Source of the DNA: Streptomyces humidus
Lineage (GTDB): Bacteria > Actinomycetota > Actinomycetes > Streptomycetales > Streptomycetaceae
DNA: 64,000 nt
Assembly (NCBI RefSeq): GCF_014649655.1
Contig: NZ_BMTL01000044.1
Coordinates: forward strand, 1 to 64,000
Direction of reading: 5' to 3'
In this document: one piece after another, positions 17,392 through 25,482 of the stretch
Numbering within the stretch: position 1 is the first letter of the stretch
How the letters are laid out: each line of letters opens with the position of its first letter
Notes under the pieces: model-generated
What the model was told of the DNA's origin: nothing
What the model saw: only the letters and a program-made list of their open reading frames with translations
Database searches by the model: none
Position numbers and translations under genes: made by a program

Positions 17392-17616
17392 GTGCGCGCA
17401 GGAGACGACGATGTTGACGGCCATGGCCAGAGGAAGGCCGTGGCCATCAGATGGATACAGGTCGCGATACTTGGGGTCGTTGTCCTGTCGGCCGGATTCC
17501 GTGTCTGGGAGCGAGAGCCCGCCGAGCCATTTTATCTTGGTCTGATGGCTGCTTCAGTAGTGGCCATCGGGACGCTGGAACGCTATCGGGCAAACGCTGC
17601 CAGGCGATCTCGATGA
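17392..17616 (+). CDS. small two-helix membrane protein, unknown
   Basis: 74 residues from GTG 17392. Two hydrophobic stretches, WIQVAILGVVVLSAGF and FYLGLMAASVVAIGTL, flank a short charged loop. A GGTGGAG purine stretch precedes the start. No family was recognised. It ends 17 bp before the IS630 remnant. Confidence 0.4.
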   Translation: MRAGDDDVDGHGQRKAVAIRWIQVAILGVVVLSAGFRVWEREPAEPFYLGLMAASVVAIGTLERYRANAARRSR

Positions 17617-17633
17617 CTCACCGCTCAGCCGGG

Positions 17634-18350
17634 TCAGGCCGCCGCTGACCGAGGCCGACCGCCCCAGCGGGTGCCTTTCTCGCTGCGGATGCGTTCACGT
17701 CGTTCGGCGGCCAGGACGTCGCGGTGGCGGGCACTGTCGTTGCGCCGGCGCAGCCAGGCGTGCAGGGCCCGGGTCTGCACAGGGTGGTTGGGGTGGTTGG
17801 AGTTGGCGAGGGCGAACTGCCGCAGCGGTCCGAAGCGAGCCTCGACCGGGTTCGCCCACGAGGCGTAGGCCGGGGTGAAACACAGCTCGACCTTGTTCCT
17901 CTTCGCCCAGCGGCGGATGCCGGCGCCTTTGTGGGCGGACAGGTTGTCCAGGATCACGTAGATCGGTGCACCGTCCGGGCGGGCGCCACGGATCGACTTC
18001 AGCGCGGCCGACGTGTCGGCGGCACCCTTTCTGCGGCGATCGACGCCCCACAGAGTGTCATCGCCGACCGAGTAGCAGCCATGGAAGTAGCGCACTCCAG
18101 GGGTGCGGTGACAGGTGGCGGGCAGCCTGTCGGGACGCCCCTGTCCGGCCCAGCCGGAGCCCGCGGTGGGACGGATGCCGAGCGGGCCGAACTCGTCGAA
18201 GGCGAAGACCCGGTCCGGGAAGCGGTCCAGCACGTGCTCGATCCGGTCGAGTTCGGTCTCGCGTTCTGGGTCCGCCGGCAGCCGTGCCTGTGCCCGCAGC
18301 CGAGGAGGTTGCTTCGTCGGAGTCCGCGACGTCCGTCGAGCTGCCGGTCA
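17634..18350 (-). pseudogene. IS630-family transposase, 5'-truncated
   Basis: The DDE catalytic domain is preserved: RVFAFDEFGPLGIRPTAGSGW, YVILDNLSAHKG, and CFTPAYASWANPVEARF, supplying the D-D-E acidic triad of DDE_3 transposases. Upstream of GTG 18233 the frame stays open into the linker (ERETELDRIEHVLDRF) and then meets a stop near 18350. The N-terminal helix-turn-helix is missing, so the copy is probably inactive. Its upstream edge abuts the end of the alpha/beta hydrolase gene. Confidence 0.85.
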
Positions 18351-19343
18351 GCGCCGGTCGGCGAGAACCTTTCCGAGGAAGTGGCCGCCCTGTTCGACCG
18401 CCGCCACGGTCGGCGGACTGTCCCGCAGAACCTGCAGGGACACGAAATCGTGAACGGTCCCCAGGTAGCGGACGGCGGTCACCGGGACGCCGGCCTGTCG
18501 CAGCAGCCGGGCGTACTGCTCGCCCTCGTCCCGGACGACGTCCGCCTCCGCCGTCACGATCAGGGCGGGAGGCAGCCCCGCGAGGTCCGCCGCGGTCGCT
18601 CGCATCGGCGAGGCGGTCGGCTCGGCGAGTGCGCACGCGTCGGCGGTGTACTGAGCCCAGTACCAGTCCAGAGCCTCACTCGGCAGCAGGTAGCCGGAAC
18701 CGAACTCGTCCCGCGACGGGGTGGCGGAGTACGGGTCGGTCATCGGGTAGTACAGCAACTGGGCGCGGATGTGAGGGCCGCCCCGCTTCTTGGCCATCAT
18801 CGTGAGCGCCGTGGCCATCGTCGCGCCCGTGCAGTCGCCGGCCAGCGCGACCCTGCGGCCGTCCAGACCGAGATCCTCGGCCTGCTCCACCACCGAGGTC
18901 AGGAGCGCGTACGACTCCTCCAGCGCGACCGGGTACCGGGCCTCCGGGGCACGGGTGAACTCGGGCACCACGAACGCGGCGCCGCTCATGGCCGACAGTT
19001 CCTCCATCAGGTGCGCGTGGGTCCGGGCGTCACCCAGCATCCACCGTCCGCCGTGCAGGTACACGACGACGGGGAGCGGGCCGGTCGGCCGCGCCGGCCG
19101 GAACAGCCAGAAGCCGACGAGCCCGCGGGGTCCCACCGGCGCCACCCGGAACTCGGCCTGCGGGCCGAAGCCTTCGGCCGGGTGACCCTGGATCTCCAGC
19201 AGGGCCTGCCGTCCGTCGGCCGGTCCCAGCTGATGCAGATAGGGCGGGTCGGCGCAGGCGTCGACGAGTCGCTGCACGAGGGGATCGAGAACGACGGCAG
19301 GGCGCTGCGGCCCACCGCGAGGCCCTGGGGCTTCGGAACTCAA
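18348..19343 (-). CDS. alpha/beta hydrolase, hormone-sensitive-lipase type, with Cys at the nucleophile position
   Basis: 331 residues. The HSL-family oxyanion motif is present (VYLHGGRWMLGD), as are the acid and His regions (LIVTAEADVVRDEG and YLGTVHDF). The nucleophile elbow, normally GDSAGG, reads GDCTGA (codon TGC), giving a Cys-Asp-His triad. Cys nucleophiles are known in dienelactone-hydrolase-type enzymes, so activity may be altered rather than lost. TTG 19343 was used because AGGAG lies ten bases upstream. It is on the same strand as the LAL regulator ending at 19486. Confidence 0.85.
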   Translation of the reverse strand: MSSEAPGPRGGPQRPAVVLDPLVQRLVDACADPPYLHQLGPADGRQALLEIQGHPAEGFGPQAEFRVAPVGPRGLVGFWLFRPARPTGPLPVVVYLHGGRWMLGDARTHAHLMEELSAMSGAAFVVPEFTRAPEARYPVALEESYALLTSVVEQAEDLGLDGRRVALAGDCTGATMATALTMMAKKRGGPHIRAQLLYYPMTDPYSATPSRDEFGSGYLLPSEALDWYWAQYTADACALAEPTASPMRATAADLAGLPPALIVTAEADVVRDEGEQYARLLRQAGVPVTAVRYLGTVHDFVSLQVLRDSPPTVAAVEQGGHFLGKVLADRR

Positions 19344-19364
19344 CGGCGCACGTCTCCTTCCCTC

Positions 19365-19398
19365 GTCGCGATCCCGGTCGCGATCCCTGGTCGCGATC
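19365..19398. repeat. three GTCGCGATC direct repeats before the hydrolase gene
   Basis: GTCGCGATC occurs at 19365, 19377 and 19390, spaced 12 and 13 bp, about one helical turn plus. The array starts 22 bp upstream of the hydrolase start, in the 142-bp gap after the LAL regulator gene. Same-face spacing suggests a protein-binding array. Confidence 0.45.
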
Positions 19399-19485
19399 GG
19401 CCGTCCGTCACACGGTCACCGCCCTCCGCTGTCCGTGCCGACCGCGGTGGCACCGGGGGAGCAGTCCTGCTGGTCCGCCGTGGGG

Positions 19486-22263
19486 TCACAGATCGTCGAA
19501 CAGGTCGCGGAGCTGGTTGCGGCTGCTGACCCCCAGTTTCGGATACACGTTGTAGAGGTGGGAGCTGACCGTCCGCGGGGAGAGCAGCAACTGCTCGGCG
19601 ATCTCCCGGTTGCGCAGCCCTCGTGCCGCCAGCCTCACGATCTGGCGCTGCTGGGCGGTCAGTTCCGCCAGCGGATCGGCCTGGGCGGGAGCGGTGGCCA
19701 CCCCGCTCGCCCGCAGCTCGGCGCGGGCCTCCTCGGCCCAGCCGGACGCGCCGAGCCGGGTGAACGTCTCCAGCGCCGTGGCCAGGAGCGGGCGGGCGTC
19801 CAGCGGGCGTCGGCGTCTGCGCAGCCACTGCGCGTAGTGGAGCCGCGCCTGCGCCCGGGTCAGCGGCCACTGATCGCCCACCGGGTTCACCGTGGCGAGC
19901 CGGAAGTGGTGTTCGGCGTCCTTCGGATCGCCGGCCAGCGCGGCGGCGTGGTGCATCAGCAGCGTCATCCGGGTCGTCGGGCGTTCCCCCGTCGCAGCGC
20001 GCACCGCTTCGAGGACGTGCTTCGCCTCCGCCTGACGGCCCGTCCGCTGGGCGGCCGCGGCGAGGTCGGCGACCGACCGCGGGGACAGGAAGTAGTGCAT
20101 CGCGGTGCCGTCCTCGTCGAAGAGGGACCGGAAGGAACGGAACGCGGCGTCGAAGTCGCCCGCCGCCATGGCGGAAGTGCCCGCTGCCCGCAGGAGGCGT
20201 GCGTGGGTTGCGCGGTTCTCCTGCAGCGCGACCGCCGTCCACGCCTGGTCCGTCGGCATGGACGCGGCCTCGCCGCGCAGAGCCCGCAGGGTCGCCTGGA
20301 GCGCCTCGGCGTCGACCTGCAGATGCCGCCACTTGTGCACCGCCGCCAGCGACCCCGTCATCTCCAGGTGCCGGTCGGCCTCCGCCCACCGTCCGGTGTC
20401 GATCAGCGTCGTGGCCGTCACCGTGAGCACGCTGGCCATGGAGCCCGAGGCGCCGTAAGCGTCGAGCACGGGTTGCATCCGGCGGTAGGACTCCACGCAC
20501 AGGTCGGACTCGTCGGCCAGGAAAGCCAGCCCGCTGACGGCGATCCCCCGGGTCATCTCGGCTATGTCGAGCGGGGGTTGCGGTGAGCCCGGCCGACGGC
20601 GGACACCCCGCAACAACTCCGTGGCGAGGCTCGGGTCGGCAACGGACCGGGTCACGGCGAGCACCGAGTCGGCGGCGTCGGCCGTCTTCAGCTCGGCGTA
20701 GGAGGAGCCGCGGTGTCCGGCCCCCACCTCGTTCACCAGCGCGGTGATCGGGCGTCCGACCTCGGGCAGGCCCGACTGGAACGCGACCGCGCCGAGCACA
20801 CTGACCAGAGCGACCACCGTCATGTCGTCCCCCGGCGGATCCGGCTCCAGCGCGCTCATCAGCACCTGGAACCCCTCGCGCTGGCGACCGAACAGCGACA
20901 GGGCCATGCCCGCGGCGCAGGCCGCCATGCCCAGCAGGTCCCGGTCCCCGGTGAGCGCGGTGATCCTGCCGTACAGTTCGCCGACCCACGAGGGGTCGCC
21001 GGCGTTCTGGGCGGCGCGCAGCGCCTTCGCGTAGCGCCGCGCCCGGTCGGCGGTCACCGGGCTGCACTCGGCGGACCGCTGCAGGGCCTCGCCCGCCGCG
21101 AAGAACCCGCCGAGCCGTTCGGCGAGTTCGGCGGTGTCCTCCAGGGCCGCCGCCACGGACTCGTCGTGACCGACGCAGGCGGCGGCCAGATGCCACGCGC
21201 GCCGGGCCGGGTCGGCGGTGAGCGCGGCCGCCAGATCCCGGTGCGCCTGCTGCCGGAGGTACGCCGGCGCCGCGTGGTAGGAGGCCGCGCGGGCCAGCGG
21301 GTGGCGGAAGACGATCCGTCCGTCCATGACGGTCACGAGGCCGGCCTCCTCGGCCGAGGCCCAGGCCCAGAGGTCCGGTCCGGCGCCCGCGGCCGCCATG
21401 ACGGTGTCGAGGTCCTCGTACTGCGACGCCGCCGCATAGAGGATCAGCCGCTGCGTCACCTCCGGCAGGTCGCGCAGGCGGGCGGCGTACAGCTCCTGGA
21501 TGCGCTCGGTCCGCGGCAGCCCGCCGCCGGGCAGCACGCCCGCGCCGCCCGACGCCGCCGCACGGCACAGTTCGATGATCGCCAGCGGGTTCCCGCCCGC
21601 CTGCCGCAGCAGTTCGATCCGCGTGCGGCCGGTGGGGACGTGCGGCTGGGCGTCCACGAGTTCGGCCGCGGCCCGTTCGGTCAGCGGCCCCAACAGCATG
21701 GTGGGCAGGGTCTGCACGACCCCGTCGGGGGGAGTCTGCCCGCGTGCCGCCAGCAGCACGTGCACGTCGGCGGCAGCGGCGGAGAGGCGGCGCATCACGA
21801 AGCTGAGCACTTCGAGGGAGTCCCGGTCGAAGTGCTGGACGTCGTCGACCGTCAGCAGGACACGCTGCCGTCGTGAGACGTCGGTCAGCAGCGTCAGCAC
21901 CGCGACACGCAGCAGCATGGGATCGGACGGTCCCTCCGCGGCGGCGACGCCGAACGCCGTCTCGAGCGCCTTGCGCAGATGGTCGGCCAGCGTGGCGGCC
22001 TCGGGCAGCACCGGGAGGAGCAACTGGTGCAGGGACGCGAAGGACTGCCGCGACTCGGCCTCCGAGCCCTGGCACGCGAGCACGAGCGCTCCGCCGCCCC
22101 TGGCGTACTCGTCGGCGACCGCCAGCAGCCGCGACTTGCCGGCGCCGGCCTCGCCGAGCAGGATCAGCATCCGCTGTTCGCCGCGGCTCTCGACGCTCTG
22201 CAGAAGGCGGGCGATCTCGGCCTGCCGGCCCACGGGCGGGGCCTTCGGTGGGAACGAGCGCAT
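19486..22263 (-). CDS. LuxR-family LAL-type regulator (ATPase plus LuxR HTH)
   Basis: 925 residues. The N-terminal AAA/NB-type ATPase has Walker A (LLGEAGAGKSRLL) and Walker B (VLLTVDDVQHFD). A long helical, TPR-like middle follows. The C-terminal LuxR helix-turn-helix reads LTAQQRQIVRLAARGLRNREIAEQLLLSPRTV, then SSHLYNVYPKLGVSSR. These large ATP-binding regulators usually activate nearby secondary-metabolite or sugar genes. ATG 22263 was chosen because the conserved region (VGRQAEIARLL) begins soon after; ATG 22284 is possible. The hydrolase gene downstream on the same strand is the obvious target candidate. Confidence 0.92.
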   Translation of the reverse strand: MRSFPPKAPPVGRQAEIARLLQSVESRGEQRMLILLGEAGAGKSRLLAVADEYARGGGALVLACQGSEAESRQSFASLHQLLLPVLPEAATLADHLRKALETAFGVAAAEGPSDPMLLRVAVLTLLTDVSRRQRVLLTVDDVQHFDRDSLEVLSFVMRRLSAAAADVHVLLAARGQTPPDGVVQTLPTMLLGPLTERAAAELVDAQPHVPTGRTRIELLRQAGGNPLAIIELCRAAASGGAGVLPGGGLPRTERIQELYAARLRDLPEVTQRLILYAAASQYEDLDTVMAAAGAGPDLWAWASAEEAGLVTVMDGRIVFRHPLARAASYHAAPAYLRQQAHRDLAAALTADPARRAWHLAAACVGHDESVAAALEDTAELAERLGGFFAAGEALQRSAECSPVTADRARRYAKALRAAQNAGDPSWVGELYGRITALTGDRDLLGMAACAAGMALSLFGRQREGFQVLMSALEPDPPGDDMTVVALVSVLGAVAFQSGLPEVGRPITALVNEVGAGHRGSSYAELKTADAADSVLAVTRSVADPSLATELLRGVRRRPGSPQPPLDIAEMTRGIAVSGLAFLADESDLCVESYRRMQPVLDAYGASGSMASVLTVTATTLIDTGRWAEADRHLEMTGSLAAVHKWRHLQVDAEALQATLRALRGEAASMPTDQAWTAVALQENRATHARLLRAAGTSAMAAGDFDAAFRSFRSLFDEDGTAMHYFLSPRSVADLAAAAQRTGRQAEAKHVLEAVRAATGERPTTRMTLLMHHAAALAGDPKDAEHHFRLATVNPVGDQWPLTRAQARLHYAQWLRRRRRPLDARPLLATALETFTRLGASGWAEEARAELRASGVATAPAQADPLAELTAQQRQIVRLAARGLRNREIAEQLLLSPRTVSSHLYNVYPKLGVSSRNQLRDLFDDL

Positions 22264-22284
22264 GGTGCCGCGCCTAGTCCTCAT

Positions 22285-22676
22285 GCCGGGTCGCGGCCGC
22301 CACGCACGCGCAGGGTGCGTGGGGAGCGACCCCGAACGGTTCGGCCATGACGATTCCCTTGAACTTGCCCTCATGTGCAGATACGCCCGCTCGTCACGAC
22401 GTGCGGGTGCAACCGGCACACATCTTGTCATCCTTTCCGGGCGGGCCGCGCTGTCCGCCCCCGGGACGGATCCCGGCACGCCGGCTGTGGCGTACGGCAC
22501 GGCACACGGATCCCGACGGCCGGGTGGCGCGACCGCGTCGTTGGTTAGGGTGGGCAGGCGGAGGCGGGTCCCGGGTGGGCCACGTCGGACACGACGGGGG
22601 GCTCGTCGGTGGGAAGTCGGCGCAGGGGAGACACAGCACGGCGCGGCACCGCAGGCCGGCCGGGCGCGGTGGGCCG
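22285..22676. other. 392-bp divergent intergenic region
   Basis: This lies between the LAL regulator (leftward) and the PAP2 gene (rightward) and must hold both promoters. Open frames extending the LAL gene upstream to 22500 lack the family pattern, so I do not count them as coding. No palindrome stood out. Confidence 0.35.
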
Positions 22677-23375
22677 ATGACCGGCCGGCCGGCGCACCCG
22701 GCGCTGCCCCTGGCGTCGCGCGGGTGGCTCGGGGCGGTCGCGGGCCTCGCGGCGCTGGTGGTCGTCGTGCTCGGGGTCCTCTACGCCGGTGACGGCGAGC
22801 CCGGCAGGGTGGACAGGTGGCTCGTCCCGCCGGCGGCGGACAGCGTGCGTCCGCCGTGGCGGCACGTCGCGCTGGCCCTGGACTTCCTGGGGGAGCCCCT
22901 GGGGTCGGTGCTGCTGGTCGCGGCCGTCGTGACGGGCGCCCTGTCGCTCCGCCATCCTCGTGCGGCGGTGCTCACCGTGGCCGGCGCCGGTGCGGCCGTG
23001 GGGGTGGCGACGCTGCTCAAGCACCTGGTGGAACGCACCATCCACGGCGACGGCAACCTGTCCTACCCGAGCGGGCACACCGCCTTCGCCACCGCGCTCG
23101 CCCTCGCGGTGGCGTTGCCCGCGACCGGCCGGCTCGGCCTCGGCAGGACGGCCGGCGCCTCCCTCGTGCTCGGCGCGGCGCTGGTCGCCGGCGCCGCCAT
23201 GGGCTGGGCGCAGGTGGCCTTGGGCGCGCACTACCCGACCGATGTCCTCGGCGGCTGGTGCACCGCGCTGGCGGCGGTGCCGGCGACCGCGTGGCTGGTC
23301 GACCGGGCGGCCGACGGAACGGCCGCCCGCTGGGACGCCCGCCGGTCGGCCGGCGCCGCCCGCGAGGATCGCTGA
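22677..23375 (+). CDS. PAP2-family membrane phosphatase
   Basis: 232 residues with about five transmembrane helices. The PAP2 signature is intact: LKHLVERTIHG (KxxxxxxR-like site 1), YPSGHTAFATALAL (PSGH site 2) and ALGAHYPTDVLGG (HxxxD site 3). It probably removes phosphate from lipid phosphates or undecaprenyl pyrophosphate at the outer membrane face. The conserved Arg-Pro of site 1 is Arg-Thr here. It lies just beyond the 3' end of the polysaccharide locus but on the opposite strand; a role in carrier-lipid recycling is only a guess. Confidence 0.88.
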   Translation: MTGRPAHPALPLASRGWLGAVAGLAALVVVVLGVLYAGDGEPGRVDRWLVPPAADSVRPPWRHVALALDFLGEPLGSVLLVAAVVTGALSLRHPRAAVLTVAGAGAAVGVATLLKHLVERTIHGDGNLSYPSGHTAFATALALAVALPATGRLGLGRTAGASLVLGAALVAGAAMGWAQVALGAHYPTDVLGGWCTALAAVPATAWLVDRAADGTAARWDARRSAGAAREDR

Positions 23376-23440
23376 CGTCACGTCACGTCACGTCACGGCA
23401 CGGCGCGGCGCGGCACGGCGCGTCGGCACGGCACGTCGGC
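23373..23440. repeat. short tandem repeats (CGTCA and GGCACGGC types)
   Basis: CGTCA is repeated four times in a row from about 23375, followed by an imperfect CGGCACGGCGCGG run. The stretch lies between convergent gene ends (PAP2 and the aminotransferase) and may be slippage DNA. No terminator-like stem was obvious. Confidence 0.5.
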
Positions 23441-23483
23441 ACTGCGCCTCACGCCGACGCACCGCACCTCACCGCACCGCGCC

Positions 23484-24908
23484 TCACACCAGGCGGCGGA
23501 AGACGGGCTTCACCGGGCGTCCGCCCAGCCAGGGGGTGGGGTCGCCGGCGTCCAGCGCCTTGCGGTACAGCGCGCACGCCTGGGCGACGACGTCGACGGT
23601 GTGATCGATGTCGGCGTCCGTGAGCGCGCTGCTCACCACGAACGACGGGGCGAGCACCCCGCCCGTGAGGAGCCGGCGCAGGAAGAGGGTGCGGTACTCC
23701 TGCGACGGCCGCAGGTTCTCGTCGAGGGTGGCGAAGACCAGGTTGCTGGCCCGGCCCCGGACGACGACGTGGTCGCCGACGCCCATGGCGGCCGCGGCCT
23801 CCCGGACGCCGGCGGCCAGCCGCTCGCCGAGGGCGTGCAGCCGCGCGGTGACGCCCTCTTCGACGTAGGTGTCGAGCACCGCCATCGCGGCTGCCAGGGC
23901 GTGCGTCTCCGCGCCGTGCGTGGTGGAGAGCAGGAACACCCGCTCGCCGGAGTGGCGCAGCCCGCCCCGCTCCATCAGTTCGCGGCGCCCGGCGAGCGCG
24001 GAGACGGCGAATCCGTTGCCCAGCGCCTTGCCGAACGTGGAGAGGTCGGGGACGACGCCGTACAGGCCCTGGGCGCCCGCCTCGGACCAGCGCAGACCGG
24101 TGATCATCTCGTCGAAGACCAGTACGCAGCCGTGGCGGTCGGCCAGTTCGCGCAGGCCGGCGAGGTAGCCGGGCGGCGGCTCGGTGTGGGTGGCGGGTTC
24201 GAGGATCAGGCAGGCGACCTCGCCCCGGTACCGGGTGAGCAGCTGCTCCGTGGCGGCCAGGTCGCCGTAGGGGAACGCCACGGTGAGGTCGGTGGTGGCC
24301 GCCGGAATGCCCGCCGACATCGGCGTGGTGCCGATGAACCAGTCGTCGGTGGAGAAGAAGGGGTGGTCGGCGCAGAGGGCCACCCGCGGGCGCCCGGTGG
24401 CGGCGCGGGCGAGGCGTACCGCGGCGGTGGTGGCGTCGGAGCCGTTCTTCGCGAACTTCACCATCTCGGCGGTGGGCACCGTGGCCAGGAAGCGTTCCGC
24501 GGCTTCGACCTCCACGATCGACGGCCGGACGAAGTTGGCGCCGCGGTCGAGTTCGCGTCGTACCGCCTCGGTCACGCGCGGGTGGGCGTGGCCCAGGCTG
24601 ACCGACCGCAGGCCGGAGCCGTACTCGACGTACCGGTTGCCGTCGACGTCCCACACATGGGCGCCGCGGCCGTGGCTGATGACCGGGGCGAGGTTCTCGG
24701 GGTACTGGTCGTCGCCCTTGGCGTAGGTGTGCGCGCCCCCCGGGACCAGGGCGTGCAGGCGTTCGTTCGCCCGACGCGACCGGGGGAGGAGGAGCTCTGC
24801 CGTGTCTGCGGTGTCTGCCGTGTCTGGCGTGCCTGCGGTCCCAAGGATGTCTGCGGTGTCTGTGGTGTCTGTCGTGCCAAGGGTGTCTGCGGTGTCTGCG
24901 GTTTCCAC
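23484..24908 (-). CDS. class III aminotransferase (glutamate-1-semialdehyde aminotransferase-like), last gene of the polysaccharide operon
   Basis: About 474 residues; PLP-dependent transamination or aminomutase chemistry, here probably placing an amino group on a sugar or small linker. Family motifs: VPGGAHTYAKGDDQYPE, DVDGNRYVEYGSGL, VFDEMITGLRW, and DLSTFGKALGNG with the PLP Lys. The first ~40 residues are a low-complexity Thr-Ala-Asp repeat encoded by near-tandem GTGTCTGCG units (24800-24907). GTG 24908 follows GAGG by a few bases; TTG 24917 is also in frame. True translation might begin after the repeat. It starts within 15 nt of the previous stop. Confidence 0.85.
   Translation of the reverse strand: METADTADTLGTTDTTDTADILGTAGTPDTADTADTAELLLPRSRRANERLHALVPGGAHTYAKGDDQYPENLAPVISHGRGAHVWDVDGNRYVEYGSGLRSVSLGHAHPRVTEAVRRELDRGANFVRPSIVEVEAAERFLATVPTAEMVKFAKNGSDATTAAVRLARAATGRPRVALCADHPFFSTDDWFIGTTPMSAGIPAATTDLTVAFPYGDLAATEQLLTRYRGEVACLILEPATHTEPPPGYLAGLRELADRHGCVLVFDEMITGLRWSEAGAQGLYGVVPDLSTFGKALGNGFAVSALAGRRELMERGGLRHSGERVFLLSTTHGAETHALAAAMAVLDTYVEEGVTARLHALGERLAAGVREAAAAMGVGDHVVVRGRASNLVFATLDENLRPSQEYRTLFLRRLLTGGVLAPSFVVSSALTDADIDHTVDVVAQACALYRKALDAGDPTPWLGGRPVKPVFRRLV
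24800..24907 (-). repeat. degenerate 9-bp repeats encoding the aminotransferase N-terminal extension
   Basis: Units of the type GTGTCTGCG recur about ten times with variation and two CCAAGG interruptions. On the coding strand they read as repeated Thr-Ala-Asp triplets. The repeats keep the frame open and may vary in number between strains. Confidence 0.7.
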
Positions 24909-24921
24909 CGACCTCAACTTT

Positions 24922-25482
24922 CTACTGTTGCTTCAGGACCTCGGCGAGGCTCGGCGCCTCCCGGTCCCGCTGGGACATCGAGCTGACCGGCAGCGGCCAG
25001 GGAACGGCGAGCTCCGGGTCGTCGAAGGCGATCGTCACGTCCTCGGCCGGGTCGTGCCGGCGGTCGATCCGGTACGAGACGTCGGCGGTGCCGGTCAGCG
25101 CCTGGAAGCCGTGCGCGCAGCCCGCCGGGACGTACAGGGTCCGCTGCGTCGCGTCCGACAGCTCGAAGGTGGCCAGGTTGCGGTAGGTCGGCGAGTCCGG
25201 GCGCAGGTCCACGACGACGTCGAAGATCCTCCCGTAGGAGCACCGCACCAGCTTGGCCTCGCCGGCGCCCGAGCGCAGATGCAGGCCGCGCAGCACGCCC
25301 AGGACCGAGCGGGACAGGCTGTCCTGGACGAAGGCGTCCGGGTCGAGGCCCACCGAGCGGACCACGTCGGCGTCGAAGGTGCGGCAGAAGAAGCCGCGTT
25401 CGTCGGCGTACGGCGTCGGCTCGAACAGGTACGCGCCGGCGATCGCCGGGACTTCGGTCGCTTGCATTCCGGGCGCGTTCAT
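24922..25482 (-). CDS. RmlC-like dTDP-sugar 3,5-epimerase family protein
   Basis: 186 residues with the cupin-type epimerase fold: YADERGFFCRTFD, FVQDSLSRSVLGVLRGLHL (RGLH carries the catalytic His), AKLVRCSYGRIFDVVVDLRPDSPTY, and VPAGCAHGFQAL. It would epimerise C3 and/or C5 of a 4-keto-6-deoxy-sugar nucleotide. The residue after RGLH is Leu-Arg rather than the usual aromatic-Gln, so the substrate may differ. ATG 25482 overlaps the preceding stop by ATGA. Confidence 0.88.
   Translation of the reverse strand: MNAPGMQATEVPAIAGAYLFEPTPYADERGFFCRTFDADVVRSVGLDPDAFVQDSLSRSVLGVLRGLHLRSGAGEAKLVRCSYGRIFDVVVDLRPDSPTYRNLATFELSDATQRTLYVPAGCAHGFQALTGTADVSYRIDRRHDPAEDVTIAFDDPELAVPWPLPVSSMSQRDREAPSLAEVLKQQ

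Noticed and set aside
19340..22075. 911-codon minus-strand frame overlapping the LAL regulator
   Set aside because: Arg/Gly/Ala-rich shadow; the LuxR and Walker motifs are in the other frame.
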